A DNA stretch of 64,000 nucleotides from Pleodorina starrii (GCA_030267565.1 BRXU01000003.1:3986001-4050000); one strand, 5' to 3'. Numbered from the stretch's first letter, positions 23,219 to 46,100 are shown. The notes: generated from the letters alone by a model not told the origin. Numbers and translations: made by a program.

Positions 23219-25898
23219 GAGGGCGCGCGCGCGGTCTTTGGGGGGTGGGTAGGCCAAAACCTGGTTTGTCAAGTCCTCACGCGAGTTGGAGCCCTAGCGG
23301 GACATTGCTCACCCCTTCTCAGGTGCCAGCACCGCAACCGATGGATAGCCGCCCCACTGTGGCGGCATCTCCCGTTGACTTCTCAGGTCCGGACTGCGCG
23401 TGTGACCCCATACCGTTCTAGAGATTGAAACCCAACCTCCGTCGCTCCCTCCCTCCCTCCCTCCCTCCCTGGACGCGCCGCCCGCAGCCTCATGCGGCAG
23501 AACTAGTGACGGCGACCTGCGTGTGGGTCGAGGGCGCTGCCTGGGCTCCCGCGGCCGGGACTCTCACTCAGAAGTGCAGGGTTCTAGCGGTGCACCACTG
23601 CCCCTTCGTCGCCGGCGTGGCGGGGCCACTGGCAGCAGCGGCAGCGAGATGGGGGCGGCAGCAACAGCAGCAGCAGTGACGGCCTCGTGAGTATGTTGTT
23701 TGCTGCCTTGTGCACCCCCACCCCACCCTACCCCACCCCCACCCACACACAAGCGCGCGCAGCAGCGCCAGCAGCGCGGCGCAGCGCTGGCTTGGGATGG
23801 CGGTGGCGGCGGGCCTCCTCGGGATCTGGGCCGCACCCGGCGCCGGGCCCTGAACACACTCGTGTGGGGGCCTTGTGTGTCCTTCTGCACGTCTACCGGC
23901 TGGAGAGAGAGAGTTAGACAATGGCGCCCGAGGGTGCAAGGATACTGCAGCGTGTGGGTACTGAAGCCAGCGCTGCTAGCGGGACTTTATGGGGCTCTAA
24001 AGTACACTGGGCCTGCGCTGTAGACTGGGCCGGACGCTGCGGGGCTGGCAGTAGACTGGACTGGAGCACTGGACGCAGCACCGGTCGGCGCAGCACCAGC
24101 CGAGTCGCGGCGAGGTGGATGTACCGTATAGGTGGATGCGGAAGGGCCGTGGCCGCGGCGTCGTGTCGGTCGGGGCGGGCCGGGGGGCGTGGCGTCGCGT
24201 CGCGTCACGTCATGTCGTGGGTGCGCGACCGGGTGCCGAGGGAGGAGGAGGTGAAGGGGAGGTGGGATGGGTTGAGTGGCAGGGGACGGCTGCAACACCG
24301 CGTGTCCTGTAATTGTGCCGAGGGAGGGGAAGGCGAGCACTCCTACTGCTGCGGCACTTGGCCGTAGCACGTGCAGGCCTGGGGCATGGAGGGCCGTAAC
24401 CTTGGCTGCCGGCCTCCCGGGGCCAGCCCTGCCGAGGCCGTGGGCTGGTGGGCCGGTGGCGGGTAGCACCTCGCCTGCGCCTGTGAGGCCGGGGAGGGGG
24501 AGGGGGTGCTTACCTGGATCGTAAGGAGGACGTGCGTTTTCGTCCTATGTGGGATGCAAAGACGGGTTGTGGCAACAACGCAAGTGCAGTTCGAGGGTGC
24601 CGGTCACCTCTCCGCTCTCCCTCGAGACCAGAGCACACGACGACAGTGCTTGTGGAACACACACATGTCTGTGCGTGTGGGTCCAGACGATGTGGACGTG
24701 TTGTGTGTGTGCGTATATCCATCTGTCCATGTTGTCCACATGCCCCTCAGCCCGGGCTGTGAGCGGGAGGGCTGTTTGCGGGTTGCCGTGGCGTTGTGTC
24801 GGTCTCGATGTGGAGACTGGGGGACGCGGAGCGGACGGATATCCACGGAGGCGCACCCGGGCCGAGCGCCACGTGGCCCGACATGCCCGGTGGAGTGCCA
24901 GAGTCAGCGCCGCACAGTCTGTCGTTGATTGCGTGCGCCGAGGGAGGTGGGCGCGTGCCACCTCGAGATGCGGCTTGCGGGAGGTGTCGTTTGTGGCGCC
25001 GGTCGTCCTGATCGCGAGGATGGAGAGGCAACCGAGCGGTTATGGCGATGTGTTTGGGCTCGCGGCGGGGGTGATGGACCGGCTGATCGCGTGTTCAGAG
25101 TCCGTGCTCCGTGGTGATGCGCTGCGGATTTACATGTCGTCACTGCGCCGTGCGAAGTGGAATGTCGCGGAGAGCGCCGGTCTCACATAACCCTATCTCT
25201 CTGCTCTGGTCCGGGGTCGCTGATTGCCGTAATCAGCCAGCCAGCATCCCTGCCTGCCTTCTGTCCTGTCTGGCACATAATAGCCGATGGCGACAGTTGG
25301 TCGCAAGCTCTCCGACGCGAATGGCACAAGCCGCGCCAACTTCCTGCGGATACGGAGCGCTACCTTTCCCGCCCTAATTTTCGACAGCACCTGGTTCTGA
25401 TTGAAACTACGACGCCCGTACTGCGGCAATCGCGCACGCAAGGCACCACACCTACCCCACCTCCTTCCCAACCTACCCCCACCGTCCATTCAGCAACTGT
25501 AACCAGATAGCCCTAAGCCCCCCGACCGACTGAAACAACGTTGTTGTCGGCGACATGGGCGCAACCGTCCCCTCCGCTGGAGAGCCCGTGTTCCACACTC
25601 GCCGCGGCGCGCATCAGGTAAAGCTTCTGGGGCTCAACGGCCATAAGGCCCCAACGGAAAGCCCACCGAGCGCCCCCTAAATGATAACACCGCCGGCGTG
25701 CAGAGGGGGTGACAAGGTCAGTCGGCGCCCAACCCCCAAGAATTCGAAACGCAGTTGAGCAACACCCCAAACCCACCGCGGACGTCAACCCCCACCACGC
25801 ACCACCCCCATCACCATCACCAGAGGAGTCGTTAGCAGAGCCGGCCGCTCGACCTCACCCAGCGCGCCGTGTGCACCACACACCGTTCATTCGCACCC
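23219..25898. other. 2.7-kb region between two convergent genes, one unrecognised frame
   Basis: Contains the 3' ends of the mL59/64 gene (plus) and MCM4 (minus). There is a CCCT microsatellite at about 23445-23471. A plus frame ending at 25190 (open from about 24550, no ATG at its start) has a plausible-looking C-terminal 60 residues including GDVFGLAAGVMDRLIACSES, but I recognise no family. TTACA at 25130-25134, the minus-strand TGTAA word, is a possible MCM4 polyadenylation signal 765 bases past its stop. Confidence 0.35.
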
Positions 25899-34704
<8,806 letters not shown>

Positions 34705-37082
34705 TGGGGCTGCGGGAAGGAAGAGGGGAATATGGCGCGTTGGTGGGACTTGTCACGTGGCGCGCAGGTGACAAGTGCGAGGGATGGAAGCTCTGGTGAT
34801 GGCAAAGAACGTATTGTGCAGGTCGTAGGATTGTTGGAGAGCCTCGGTAAGTGGCCTCTGCACTGTATGTGGCGGTGTTGGGAACGAGACGAGAGGATAG
34901 CGGCATGGGGGGGTTTCGGGTCAGCTGTCTTTTGGAAGGATAACCTTTCCGGCCCGTAATAAGAAGCTCAAACAGTTTGTTATGACTTGACTCGCGTCCT
35001 ACCAGGTCCTGCACCTCGCGAACCACCCGGGCCTGCGCAAAGATGAGCGAGACAAGGCTTCTGGTCAATTTTCAGGGCGCGCACTCAACGCTTTCTGGTG
35101 GAATTTGTCATCTTACTCTCAGCGCCAGACATGATTCCCAGCCTGGCTTTGCTGTCACCCAAAAAGCAAGTTTCAATTCAGGAAGGCGGGACTCGCGCAC
35201 ACAGTAGTCGTGGTCCACTCACAACGAACAAGTAAAATCAGTCAAGTTGTAATATAAAGAAATAAGTTGAGGTCAGTAAGAGAACCGGGCTTTGCATCGG
35301 GTGATAATCTCTTTTCGCGCGCAAATATGTACGACAGGTTTTCTCTGCTTGAGTTGGCCTCCGAGCTGATGTCTTATGATTAACGATTACGTCGCCCCAA
35401 AATATTATGTCACCCTGACTGAGAGCTTTTAGCTGCGCAAAATGCTTTCCGGTCCCGGCATAGGTCGCGGCCCTGTTGAGGCAGCTGTAAAGGCGCAGCG
35501 AACCGACATCGACATGCCTCAAACTCCGTATTTATTTCTGTAATACATACCGCAATCGTCACTTCTGGGGCAAGACGTGAGATTTGTGGGGTTGTTTGGG
35601 CTCCGGGCACCGGGCTGCCGGTGCCGGTTGGTAGTCGTTGGCGGGCAACGGTAACTGTGCAGACCGCGTCGACTGATTTGTCGAAGGCAAAAGTCGTCAA
35701 GCCAACCAGCCGAGCGCCCCGGTCTGGCAAGGTCGCCCTCGCAAAGTCAATTTGTCTTGCCATCCTCGCCCCTGTTTTCCCGTGATCCGTGGTGATTTGC
35801 CTCCCGGGGAGCGGGAAGGGCCATCGAGTGCCTCGCGTTGTCACGATGTGGGTACACGGCGGGCGTGACCCATCACAGTCGCCGCCAGCGGAGCCCGGTG
35901 GAGCCCGGCGAGTGAGGCCGTGTGAGGCCAGGCTGGCCAGCGCGCGTGAGCTGGGCCTGTGAGAACTCACGGGAAAGGGAGGGATGAAGGCCTGGCGGCA
36001 AGCCCGTTGAGTTGGGTCGTGAGGCTCTTTGCGCTCATCGCAAGATCCCGTCTGAGGCTCCTCACAAAAATGAAGCGTTTGGGCCTAAAAGGACATCATT
36101 GCAAGTCATGTATCATCGTGCATGAGACGGTCGACGAGCTGGACGCTATCAGGGCGCTGTCCACCTGCACCAGTGCCACCTGCCCCATTAATCACAAGCC
36201 AAAGAGGAGAGAGAGGAGACATTCATGGTACCAAGGATGGCAGACAATATGATCGCGTTGGGATGCAGCTCGTGAGTTAAAAGGTCGCCGAACCGGCAAG
36301 CACGTTGGAGCACATGGACCTGGAAAGCCCGCATGCAGAATTATGCCCACACACTTCTTGTATGGGTACTTACTTGAATGCTGTGTCAGGTATTATTTAG
36401 GGAGTATGGCCTACGTGGCCTGCACTACAGTGTCGTAGCTGTCGATGGACACAAACAGACGACGACGCTTGCGTGCGTACCTTAACCGCTCGTTGTGATG
36501 ATAACTGTCGCGCCTGTTCATTTTCGTTCTATAGCCCATACTTACTGGAATTCCCTCCTGCAAGCGCTGTCAAAAGTATTTGCAAGACCGTTGCTCCAAA
36601 AAAAACCTTGGACCAGTGCCTTCGAGGCCCGTTCGGACACGCCCGCTTGAGAACCTGCATCGGGTATTTTTGTCATTTGATTTGACTGTTAATCCACTGG
36701 AGGCCATGCCTGTCGCTGGCCAGCGGGTTGCCCCGCATCGCAGCTCTGCGCAAGTGCCTCTCCGTCACTGCCGCTCCGCCCAACCAACCTTGAGGCATGT
36801 TGCCGCACGATCTACAATGATCGATACGTCTCTATTCGCAGTATCGCTTTTCCCAAGGTGCGTTGACGCCCGAAGCTGAAACGACTTATCGCAGGGCGCG
36901 ATGGTTGAATGTACGCGTCTTGCATGCAGCAACAAGGTGCTTCTACCAACAGCGACGGGGACATTGCATGGTGAGAGGGTGATCACGGCGCGTCTGGTGT
37001 TGCTCCATACCGAACCCTAATGCTAGTCCTTTCGGAGTCGCATCCAAGAGGACCTTATCATAAACAATACTAACCACTTTAT
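34705..37082. other. Divergent intergenic region between MCM4 and the LON-domain gene
   Basis: Holds the MCM4 promoter (minus) and the LON-gene promoter (plus). A TTCCCGC word on minus at about 34712-34719 resembles an E2F half-site, but it lies almost at the MCM4 ATG and is weak evidence. From about 34950 GC falls. A minus frame at 35410-35970 is open for about 185 codons without a recognised domain. Plus sequence near 36820-36860 encodes SLFAVSLFPR before a possible donor, which could be a missing first LON exon. Confidence 0.35.
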
Positions 37083-39503
37083 ATGAAATACCACTACCTC
37101 CGGCGCAATGCTGCAGTGTTCGAGCAACACTTCCTTAAGATGTTCGATGACTTGGCCGCGAAGGCCGGGGGCCATGACATCCTCAGCGCCAGCGGCGTCC
37201 GCTTTGGCCACATCCTCAGCCCCAGCGTCGCTCCCCCCGCGCTGCTGGAGAACTCCATCGGGGGCGTGCCGAGGGTGGGCGTGCTGGCCTCCGTGAAGCG
37301 CGTGACGCGCCTTGAAGACGGCTCCCTCATGATGCAGTACGAGGGCTCCAGGCGGATCAAGCTGCTCAGCGTCTGGCAGACGCAGCCGTACATGGTACGT
37401 GCATAGTCATGGAAAGCCGTACATGGGGTTGTAGCTTTCGTGGCCACCTCGCGGCGCCCGTTGTGGGCAGCGCCGGGAGGACACCGTCTTACGTGCCCCC
37501 TTACGCGGTGCCTGTTGTCGGACGCCTCGCACACGGCGACCGCAGCCATAGAGTCGGAGGCATGGCGCCGCAACGTGCTCCCGTGCCTCACGTCCACCCA
37601 TTAGACCGCATGTGCCTTTTGTCAGCTGTGTGACCCGCCTCTTCTGGAACCCCAACCCCAACCCCCGGGGGGGGGACTAACGCCGTCTCCTTCTCCGCTG
37701 CGGTTTTCCTTTCTATTACCCCCGGGGGCCGGGGGGCACGCCTAACAGATCGCCGCCGCGAGCTTCATGACGGACAGCGTGTCCCCCTCGGAGGAGTCGT
37801 TGGTGGACTCCCTGGAGTGGGATCTGTACGGCTACTTGCAGGTGGGGCGTCCGGCAACCAGATCACCTCGCGGGACAGCTCGCGGGTGTGATGGCGGCGA
37901 TGTGGGGTGTGAAGTACTCTTTGAGGTGTCCGGTGGCGCTCCGGCGTCTGGCTGTGTGTCCTGGAAGCATGGGAACGGGCGGTGGCTCAAAGAAATGCAG
38001 CGGGATTGGGCGATGAAGCCATGAACCCTGCCCTGACCTGCCATTATTGTGCATTAGAAGACAGTGTTGGTTACCGGTACTGCCAGGGGGGGGGGGCACA
38101 TCTCTTACCCGCTCGATCAATTGCTTCGCCCCACCGGTACAGGAGGTGGGTCGCCTCAGCAAGCAGCTACGGACCTCGGAGGACGCACCGGCGGGGCTGC
38201 CGGACAGCATACCTAGGTGCGGTCTGAGGGGCTGTGCGGTGTGAGGCTGTGCGGTGTGCGGTCTGCGCTGCGGGCTTGTGGGGGCGTCACCCTTTAGGAT
38301 GGGACGACAGAAACTGGGAGTGGTGAGGTGGGCCGGTGGGCCGGGGGGGGGCACGGACCCGGGGCCCGGCCCGGCGTGGGGAGCTGCAAGGGGGGCGGCG
38401 AGGTGCGTCCGTGCGCCCCAGGTGCGCTCGAGTGCTACACAACAGCGCGGGCAGCGGGGGCAGCGAGGGCGCGGCTGTGCAGAGGAAGGGTCGCCCGGCT
38501 CCTCCCGATAGCGCCCTTCCTCCCGGCCTTTGGCCTCGTGACAGCCTTCCGTAACAGCTTTCCTCGACCTTCAGGCGGAATCCTTTCCTCTCAAATTTCC
38601 ATCGCTCCCGCCTCTCCCCGCCACCCCCGCCTCCCCCTCGCCTCGCCTCCCTGCCAGGTACGCGCCCCCGCCCCGCTCCTCCCGCCCCCGCACCATCGCC
38701 GACTACCTCACGGAGGCGGGCCACCCCGCCGGCACCTCCATCAGCATGTGGCAGCGGCACGGCAGCGTGTACGGCAACGTTAAACAGGGCAAGGATGCCA
38801 CGCAGGACCCCTATGCGGTGCGTGCTATGCTGTTCTGACACACTTGGGCGGTTGGGGTTGCGGGCGCGCGCCGGTGTGCCGCTACGGCTGTGCCGTTGTT
38901 GCGGCGCGCGCGTGGCGATGTTGGTCCCCCCCGCCCTTCCTAGGCCACCTGCCGAGCCGGGGCTGCCTGCCGCTGCCAGGAACGCGGGTTCAAAATACCC
39001 CATCTCGCTGTCCACGTCCACTGTTCTCGCTGCCCTTACTACCGTAGTGCCCCCTTCCCATCCACTGGATTCCCATCCCCAATGCCCCGCATCTCTCATC
39101 AACTCAACGGCCACGGTACAACCCTAAAGCCCTACGTAGTGCCCTTAAGTAAAAAACAATATCGAAACCCTGAAGGAAAAACCCTGGCCCCCCTAGTGCC
39201 CTGGTAACAAGGCTGGAAGCCGCCCTGCCCCCCCCCTCCCCCGCGCAGGTCCTGTCCGAGCGGCTGGGCAAGGACACCCGTCAGGAGCTGTTTTCCTTCG
39301 CCGCTGCTTCCATGTTGGAGCTAGGCCCCGCGGAGAGCCTGGCGCTGCTCACCAGCACCGACCGGGCGGCCAGACTGCAGTGGGTGGCGGCGGCAGTGGA
39401 GCCCTTCCTGGAGGAGCAGAGAGCAAAGGCGTCGCTGGCGAGGGTGCTGGGCCGCGGCGGGGGAGGCGGAGCCGGAGGCGGAGGCGGAGGCACGGCGGTG
39501 TAA
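37083..39503 (+). CDS. Stand-alone LON substrate-binding-domain protein
   Basis: Exons 37083-37394, 37749-37841, 38143-38216, 38658-38817 and 39249-39503 join in phase; 297 residues. Residues 10-110 match the Lon N-terminal domain (FEQHFLKMFDDLA, FGHILSPSVAPPALLENS, GGVPRVGVLASVKRVTRLED, MQYEGSRRIKLLSVWQ). No AAA+ ATPase or Ser-Lys protease domain follows, so this is not the protease itself but the plant/algal type of LON-domain-only protein, of unclear role. The C-terminal exon is helical (TRQELFSFAAASMLELGP...) and ends in a Gly-rich tail. The ATG at 37083 is the first in frame, but the usual first strand of the domain (LPLFPL...LFPG) is absent, so an upstream exon may be missing. TGTAA at 39951 fits a 450-base 3'UTR. 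Confidence 0.85.
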
Positions 39504-42500
39504 GGCCGGGGAGGCGGCGGCGGCGGGGGAGGCGGGGCGGGGGGGAGGATGCGTTCGTTTGTGGCGCTGCGGGGGCAATGCGATGTGTGGGGTGCGCGAC
39601 AAAGACGGAGGGCCGCGGCGACGTGGCCGAGGGAGGCGACCCGGGCGAACAGCGGGTGACTGAGCACAGCTGCGGCCTGAGGGGGGGTGAGGGTTCCGTG
39701 GGGTTTCGGAGCCGGTGGCGGCGGAGGCGGTGCTTTGTGGCGGATGGTCGGGGAGACTGAGGTGGCGGGTAGTCGGGGATGCATGACGGGGGGTGGTTGC
39801 TTGCAATGGCGGCGGCTCGGGATATCGGCAAGCGGCGGCGATGGAGGTGAGGGTGAGGGCCAGATCGTGGTCTTCGTCATCATGGGATGGAGTGGGCGGC
39901 TGTGGGAGCGGCGGCCGCCCAACCCCACGGGGGAGCTGGAGGGAGAAGGGTGTAAGGGAGCTGAATGCGCGAGAGGCTGGGCCGCCGCCTCGCAACGTGC
40001 CCAAAGGTTGAAGGGGCGGTGTGCATCCCGACTGACTTTCCGCAATGTACGATTGTACCATCACTGGCGTGTGTGTGTGAGGGAGGGGTGGACTTCCGTA
40101 CGTGTGTACTAGGGGGCTGCCAGACCGGGTAGTCGAATGCGTTCCTGAACATGGCAAGAGCTGTGCTGCCGACCAATAAGCAGCGGGGGCACAGCACAGC
40201 ACGCGGAAAACCTTTATTTTAGGCCCATGTGTATGTACGATTACTGGTAACGGACAACTGTATACGAACACCGTACTTGCTCGTGACGCACCCAAAGCCG
40301 TTGGAGGATTCCCGCGGGAGATTCCGTTGTGGTCGTTGAAGGTTTGGAGTCGTTGACGCATTGGCGGCTGGGCTGCTTGCGCGGCCATCTTGTACCCCAT
40401 GTGTTGCCGTGGCGCGTGTAGGTAGACAAGGGGCCGCCGGTCGACAGGTGCCAGCTGGGTTGGCGGTACCGCGCGCAGCCTGCTTGTAGCTTGTTGTTGT
40501 CGTTGTTGATATAGAGGGCTGCAGACATCGGGAGAGTAGAGTCGTCTGGCCATGCACATGCATTTTGACAGACAGTCGAGCTACCAGACGTCGGGTCGCT
40601 TATCAGGAGCTGAGAGGAGAGGGGTGCTTTGCCATGATGGCGCCATGAGCCCATGACTATCGTCCGTGAGCTTCTTGGGGGGGCCCGAGGGGAGGGGCGG
40701 GCGCCGTGTTTTTTTTTTTTGCAGTGGCTACCAGCTGGTGTGTGGGTAACGAAGACCGCAACGAACGGACGGAGTCGGAGCTGGTGTGTGAGGGGAGGGA
40801 GACGAAGCCGCCCGGAGCCCGGAGCCGCGTTGAGCTCTCTGCTGCTGGTTTTGGGTCGGCTGGTGGCGCCTGTCGAGGGAGGGAGGTGGGCGAGGGCGGC
40901 TGCTTCATGACACGTGACACGGGCGTCGCTCCAGGAGGACACACGTTTCGAGGGCATGCCCTGTTTTCGCGCTTTGTGCCTTGCGGGCATGCCGATTGAC
41001 CGGCTGAACTGAGTCCAGCCAGGGGCGATTCCTCTTTGCGCTCTTGATACAAAAACACAGTATCCGTACTGACTCAGCGCTGCACCATCGCTGCCAGGTC
41101 TGCTTCCTCGAAGTCGGAAAAATGGCGGGGACCCCTGTAGCTGCTTACACGCCCGTTGCTTACCCGCACGGATGAGAATCGCTGCCGGGCGCTTGACCCT
41201 CCAACACCGCCTTCCTAGCTCTCCCCCGCAAGGCTAGGAACCACGCTTTCAAGATTGATTGTTGCAGTCGCAGTCGAGGAAGACCACGCAGCTTGTTTCC
41301 ATGGTCCTGGGTGGCTTATCAGAGCAACGGACACTCGCGCCTAGCCACGCTTTGAATTTGTGGGCGATGCAATCATGCTCGCTCGTGCCAAAGCAAGTGA
41401 ATTGCGAGGCAAGGCGAGTTTATGTGCCGAGGCGTGACCTGCCGGGCGCCGGCCTGCTCGCGTACTGTGTAATACATACCGGTACATGAAATTGAGGACG
41501 GTTTCCGGCGTTGGTCATCCCAAGGGTCTGTCCGTACATAACCCGAGATGTCGCACACGCAGAAGGCCAGACCTCACCGGCTGGTAAACACACACACACT
41601 CACACCCGCACACACACACACCTTCCATCCATCCCAGGCCCCTCCTAAGCCTAAGCCCGCACGTGTCCCCTACAGCGGTCATCATACAGCACTCGAGCAC
41701 TCCAGTGGGTCATTCCACCAAACCACACCGATTCCATACCGGTACGCACAGGGTGGTATATGGTATCGATGATCGCAGCATATCGACCGACAGAACGAGA
41801 TACACCCGGCCCCCCAGAGAGGGCCAGAGCCCGGCCTTTGCCTGCGCGTGTCTGTGTGCGCCGGGATGTTCCTGGGTGCTGTCGCTCAGTCCTGAGACAG
41901 AGACTCCGATCAGCCTCTAGGAACCTGTTACGGGTTGGGTGGTACGGCATATCGGACACCTGCGGAGGGCAGGAGCAGGGGTGCAGGACGTGCAAGGTGG
42001 CTCTTGAGGGCTCTTGGCACCCCCGACCCGGGCCCCTAGCGCCAAGAGCTGGCACTTCGCCAGATCAGAGCTTTACCACCTGGTTACCACCCAGTATGCG
42101 GGTACGTAACAACCGCAACAAGCGGGGTTTAGTGCTAAGGAACTGAGGTTTGCACAGGCGCAAAAAAACAAACACTCGGGCTCGCAGCAGCAGCGGCGGC
42201 GACGGCCCAGGGCGCACGATGCCGGCTCCGCGACATCGGGTGCATCCTGGTTCACTCTAGTTCACTCTGGTGCATCTTGGTTCACATCTTCTGATCTGGC
42301 TGTAGCGCAACAGGCCCCAAGACGCTCCCAAGATAAGCAAAGCGCAGAGCCTTCGGATCGACCCCAACCCGACCTCACCTTCACAGCAAAGTCCCTCCAG
42401 CTTCCGCTTCGGCGGGGGCAGCTGCACGCGGACTGTTCGTATTGCTCTGCAGCGCCGTCGTGTGGGGTGCGGTGGCCGACCGGCCGCAACACGCCGCAAC

Positions 42501-43119
42501 ACGCCGCCTCCACCCCGCCATGTCGTCAGTTCGCGCCCAGCGACGTCGCACGTCGCGGCGGTCTCCAAGGCCGTCTGGCTGCCTGGAGCGAAATGACGCT
42601 TGGCGGCAATAATTGCACTTGATATTAGGCTGTACACGTGTATGTATGTATGCATGTACGGCGGTCGAGCTGTAACCGACGGCCGCTTGGACGAGTGCCA
42701 TGGCACGTGGGCGATGACTCCTCATCAGCCGCGTGCTGAAGAGCGAGATATTCAAGGAACACGAGGGCCCATCTGCAACTCCTGCACCGCCACTCAGCGT
42801 TACGGTGCCATGCCGGGAACAGCTGGCCCGCCCGCTGGTGGCCGCGCCCAGAACCGCCGTGAATCATTTACGGGGAGAATGGTACCGGTAGCTGCTTGCG
42901 GCCGCACCGCCGCAGCGGGCGTCGTCGCCGACCGAGTTGACAGCCTCCTCGGCGTCACCGGAACGTCAGTCGCAGCGCCACCAACGCCAGCAGCTCCTGC
43001 AATTCCAGCCCGCAGGCGCTCGGGGGCCCAAGACGCCGTCGTATCCCGCCGGCGCGGCCCCCCGCACCGCCAAAAATACCTTATTCAGCGAGCTGTCACC
43101 GCCGGGGCGCCGTGAGACC
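39504..43119. other. 3.6-kb region between convergent genes, no supported gene
   Basis: Contains the LON-gene 3'UTR and, at the right, the 3' side of the CUE/Smr gene. Minus frames at 40241-40990 and 40657-41058 are open but compositionally biased and unrecognised. There are a T-run at about 40710-40720, a CA microsatellite at about 41587-41622, and a GTTCACTCTGGTGCATC-type short tandem at about 42237-42290. Confidence 0.45.
39951..39955 (+). terminator. Candidate polyadenylation signal of the LON-domain gene
   Basis: TGTAA, the usual volvocine poly(A) word, 448 bases after the stop at 39503. A short word, so chance is possible. Confidence 0.4.
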
Positions 43120-46100
43120 TCACCGGGGGCGACGGTGCGCCGGACCCCCGCCCGCACCCGTTGTTACCGCAGCTGCCGCCGGCGCCACCGCTGCCAGTGC
43201 CACGGGGGGCTGCGCAGTCGCCAGTCCCGGCTTGACCGCGTAGTGGCGGCGCAGCTGCACCTCGATGACCCCCGCATAGCGAGTGAACCTGCGAAAGAAC
43301 GCGGCGAGAGCAGCGGGGTCCCGATGGCTCGTTGGGCCTCCCCGCAGCGGCAATGACAGAGGAGGTACGGTGAGCAGGGGGCCGAGGAGAGCGCGACAAG
43401 GACAACAGACGGTGCGGTGTGCTGTCCTGCCTGGCAGCTTAGCGCTGCTTGTAGAGGTACGGTAAAACGTACATCGCCATGCTTTCGCCCCCCAAAAATC
43501 CGTCCCGGCATGCCTCCCCTTCCGCACGTCCGCAAGCGGAAAACAATATCCACAATCACCCCCAAAAACATCCAGGTCACACACACACCTGTACCCCCGC
43601 TCCAACAGGTGCCCCTCCACCACTCGCGGCAGGCTGGCTTCTCCTCCGGAGCTGTGGAGCCCCTTGCCCACAATCACCCGCAGCACCCGGCGGGCCACCA
43701 GCAGCTTGGCGATCGCGGCCGCGTCAGTGGCCTGCTGCCGCTGCGGCGATGCGGCTGTCGCCGACGCGCCCGCTGGAGCACCACCGTCGGGCAGCCGCCG
43801 CCGCTGCTGCTGCTGCCGTGCCGGCGCCTTCGGGGCCGCTGCCGCTGTGGCAACGACCAGCTCCAGGGCCGCGATGCGCTTGGTCAGCGCCTGGGGAAGA
43901 GGGAGGGACGGTCCGGAAGCGGCGCAGCGGCGGCGGCAGGCTCAGTCTCCTGGGGAATGTGTAGGTGTGCATGGGCTACCGCTGGGCGCGCTGCACCTCT
44001 TGGGGTTGATCCCAAGGGCACTCGACCGGTCCGTGCTTAGTAAATAGTTTTTTGACAGGGTGAGGCTGGTGACGAGATGAGACTGGTGGCGGTGGCTACA
44101 GAAGAAGATCCGGGAAGCACTTCCGTCGGCAGGGTGCTGCGCCGCACCGCGCCGCGACGCGCTGTTCGTCACAGCCCCTTTGCCAGGTTACCGCAACCTG
44201 TTCAGGTGCGTGTTCGGGGGTCGCTCTGTGACCAGTGACCAGGCACATCCCCTGCCGCTTCGGCCCCGGGGCTTTGAGTCCTCCCGCACGCGCCGGGCCA
44301 GCACCCATCCGAAGCCCACCGAGGCAGCGGCACGCCACGTCAGCAGCCAGCCCCCCGGGGCAGCGGCACGCACGCACGCACCTCTATCGCCTCCTGCACG
44401 TGAAGCCCGTGCAGATCCAGCTCCCACTGCGGAAAACATCGCACCGGAGGGCAGCCAACAAGGTTCCCGCGTTAGTGCTGCCGGTCCTGCCGCGTCCACA
44501 GGGGCACATGCACAGACCTCCCCCGAGCATCAGGCGCATCACACCGCATCACACCAGTGCGCACGTCGCCAGCTGCTGCCAGTACCTTAGCCACCTCTGT
44601 TACCGGCCCAGTCCAAGCGGCCAAGCGGCTCGACGACAGCAGCCTCGCAACGGCCGCCAGGCACCCAGCCTCAGCCCCCATGCCAACGTGTGGGTCTCTG
44701 CGCTTTCCGAATCTGCGGCCTCACGCACGCACGAGAGGGAGAGAGAACACACCTCAGACAGCTGCCGGCCCTGGTTCATCTCGGCCTCGATCCGCTCCGC
44801 CGCCTCCCGGTGGGCCTCCGCCGCACGCTGCCGCAGCTCCTGAGCCTCAGCCACCAGCTGCCGACCCAACGCGCGGTCGCCGGCGGAAAAAGCCGCGGAG
44901 GCCCTGCGCGCCAACGGAGGAGGAGGTTCATCGGGACACGCGTGTGCGCGTATCGGTGAACCACGCAAATGCATACGGAAGGGAACGTACTGAGGCCAGC
45001 TAGGCACGCACACACGCATGGTCGGGCAGGCCGGGCAGGCAGGCGCCCGCGAACGCAGGCGGGGCTGCAGCGGTGGAAACAGAATAGCAGGCACTTATTT
45101 CGGCTGGACGTGGACACGCACCTGCTCATCCGCTTGCGCCACGCGTGTGTGAGTTTGAGAGCCGACCCGCGGTGGCGGCTGTACGCGTCGCCGCGGCCCG
45201 CGGCCTCCGCGTCACCACGGAGACGCCGGAAGCTCCCGCTGCCGCCGCCGCTGGCGGCGGCTGCCCCGGCGGCGGTGCGCCCAGCACGAGAGTCACGCTG
45301 GGCGGAGAAATCGTACGGGTCCGCGGCCGCAATGGCGCCGCGCGGCATCGGCGCGTGGCGAACCTCCGATCCACCGCCGCCGTCGCCTTCATCAGAGGAC
45401 GAGGCGGCCGTGGAGGCGGAGGACGCCGGGATGGAACCGCTGCCACACCCGCCGCCGCCGTCGTCGCTGCCGTACTGGTACGACGCGGCGTTCAGCTCGT
45501 CCAGGGCGACGACGACCTCGGACAGGTCGTACTGGAGAGCCATGCAGACGGCCTGGCGTGGGCAGGCGCAACGGCGGGACGGGTTGGGGGGCCGGGGGGC
45601 TCTAAGCGGACGAAAGTAAGGCAAGAGCCAGCTCTTGATGAACATGGCATACACCATGCGCGTGTCCCCGCTTGCCCCATGCCGTATAACATGCCGTACA
45701 GTCGTACCTCGATAAGATCGCGTCCAGCCCACGGATGCGACCGACACAGCTCCTCCAATGCAGCGGTCTGCCAGCCCTCGTCGCCCGACGCGTCGCCCAC
45801 GCCGCCGCCTTGACCCGTGGGTCGCATAGAGCTGCTCCCCGGGCAAACAGGCGGGTGCAGCGGGACATGACGAGCAACGTCGGCATAGCCGACGGGCAAG
45901 TTGCCGTATGGCCGCGGCGGTGGTAGCGCCGCCGCTGCTGCTGCCGTTGCGGCGCCACGACCCGTCCCCGATTCCGAGCTGAAACTGAGGCTGCCGACGC
46001 GGCCTGTCAGATCGTGCAGGGAGCCGGAGCTGCACGACGGCCTCATCGCCGTACTCATCGCCGTACTAGGTGAGCGAGTCACCGGCCACGGGCCCTCCGA

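Noticed and set aside
34712..34719. E2F-like TTCCCGC site for MCM4
   Set aside because: It is a short partial match almost touching the ATG and was not kept as a regulatory feature.
40241..40990. Minus frame of about 250 codons
   Set aside because: No recognisable domain, start codon context or splice partners; Pro/Ser/Thr-rich composition is expected by chance at this GC.
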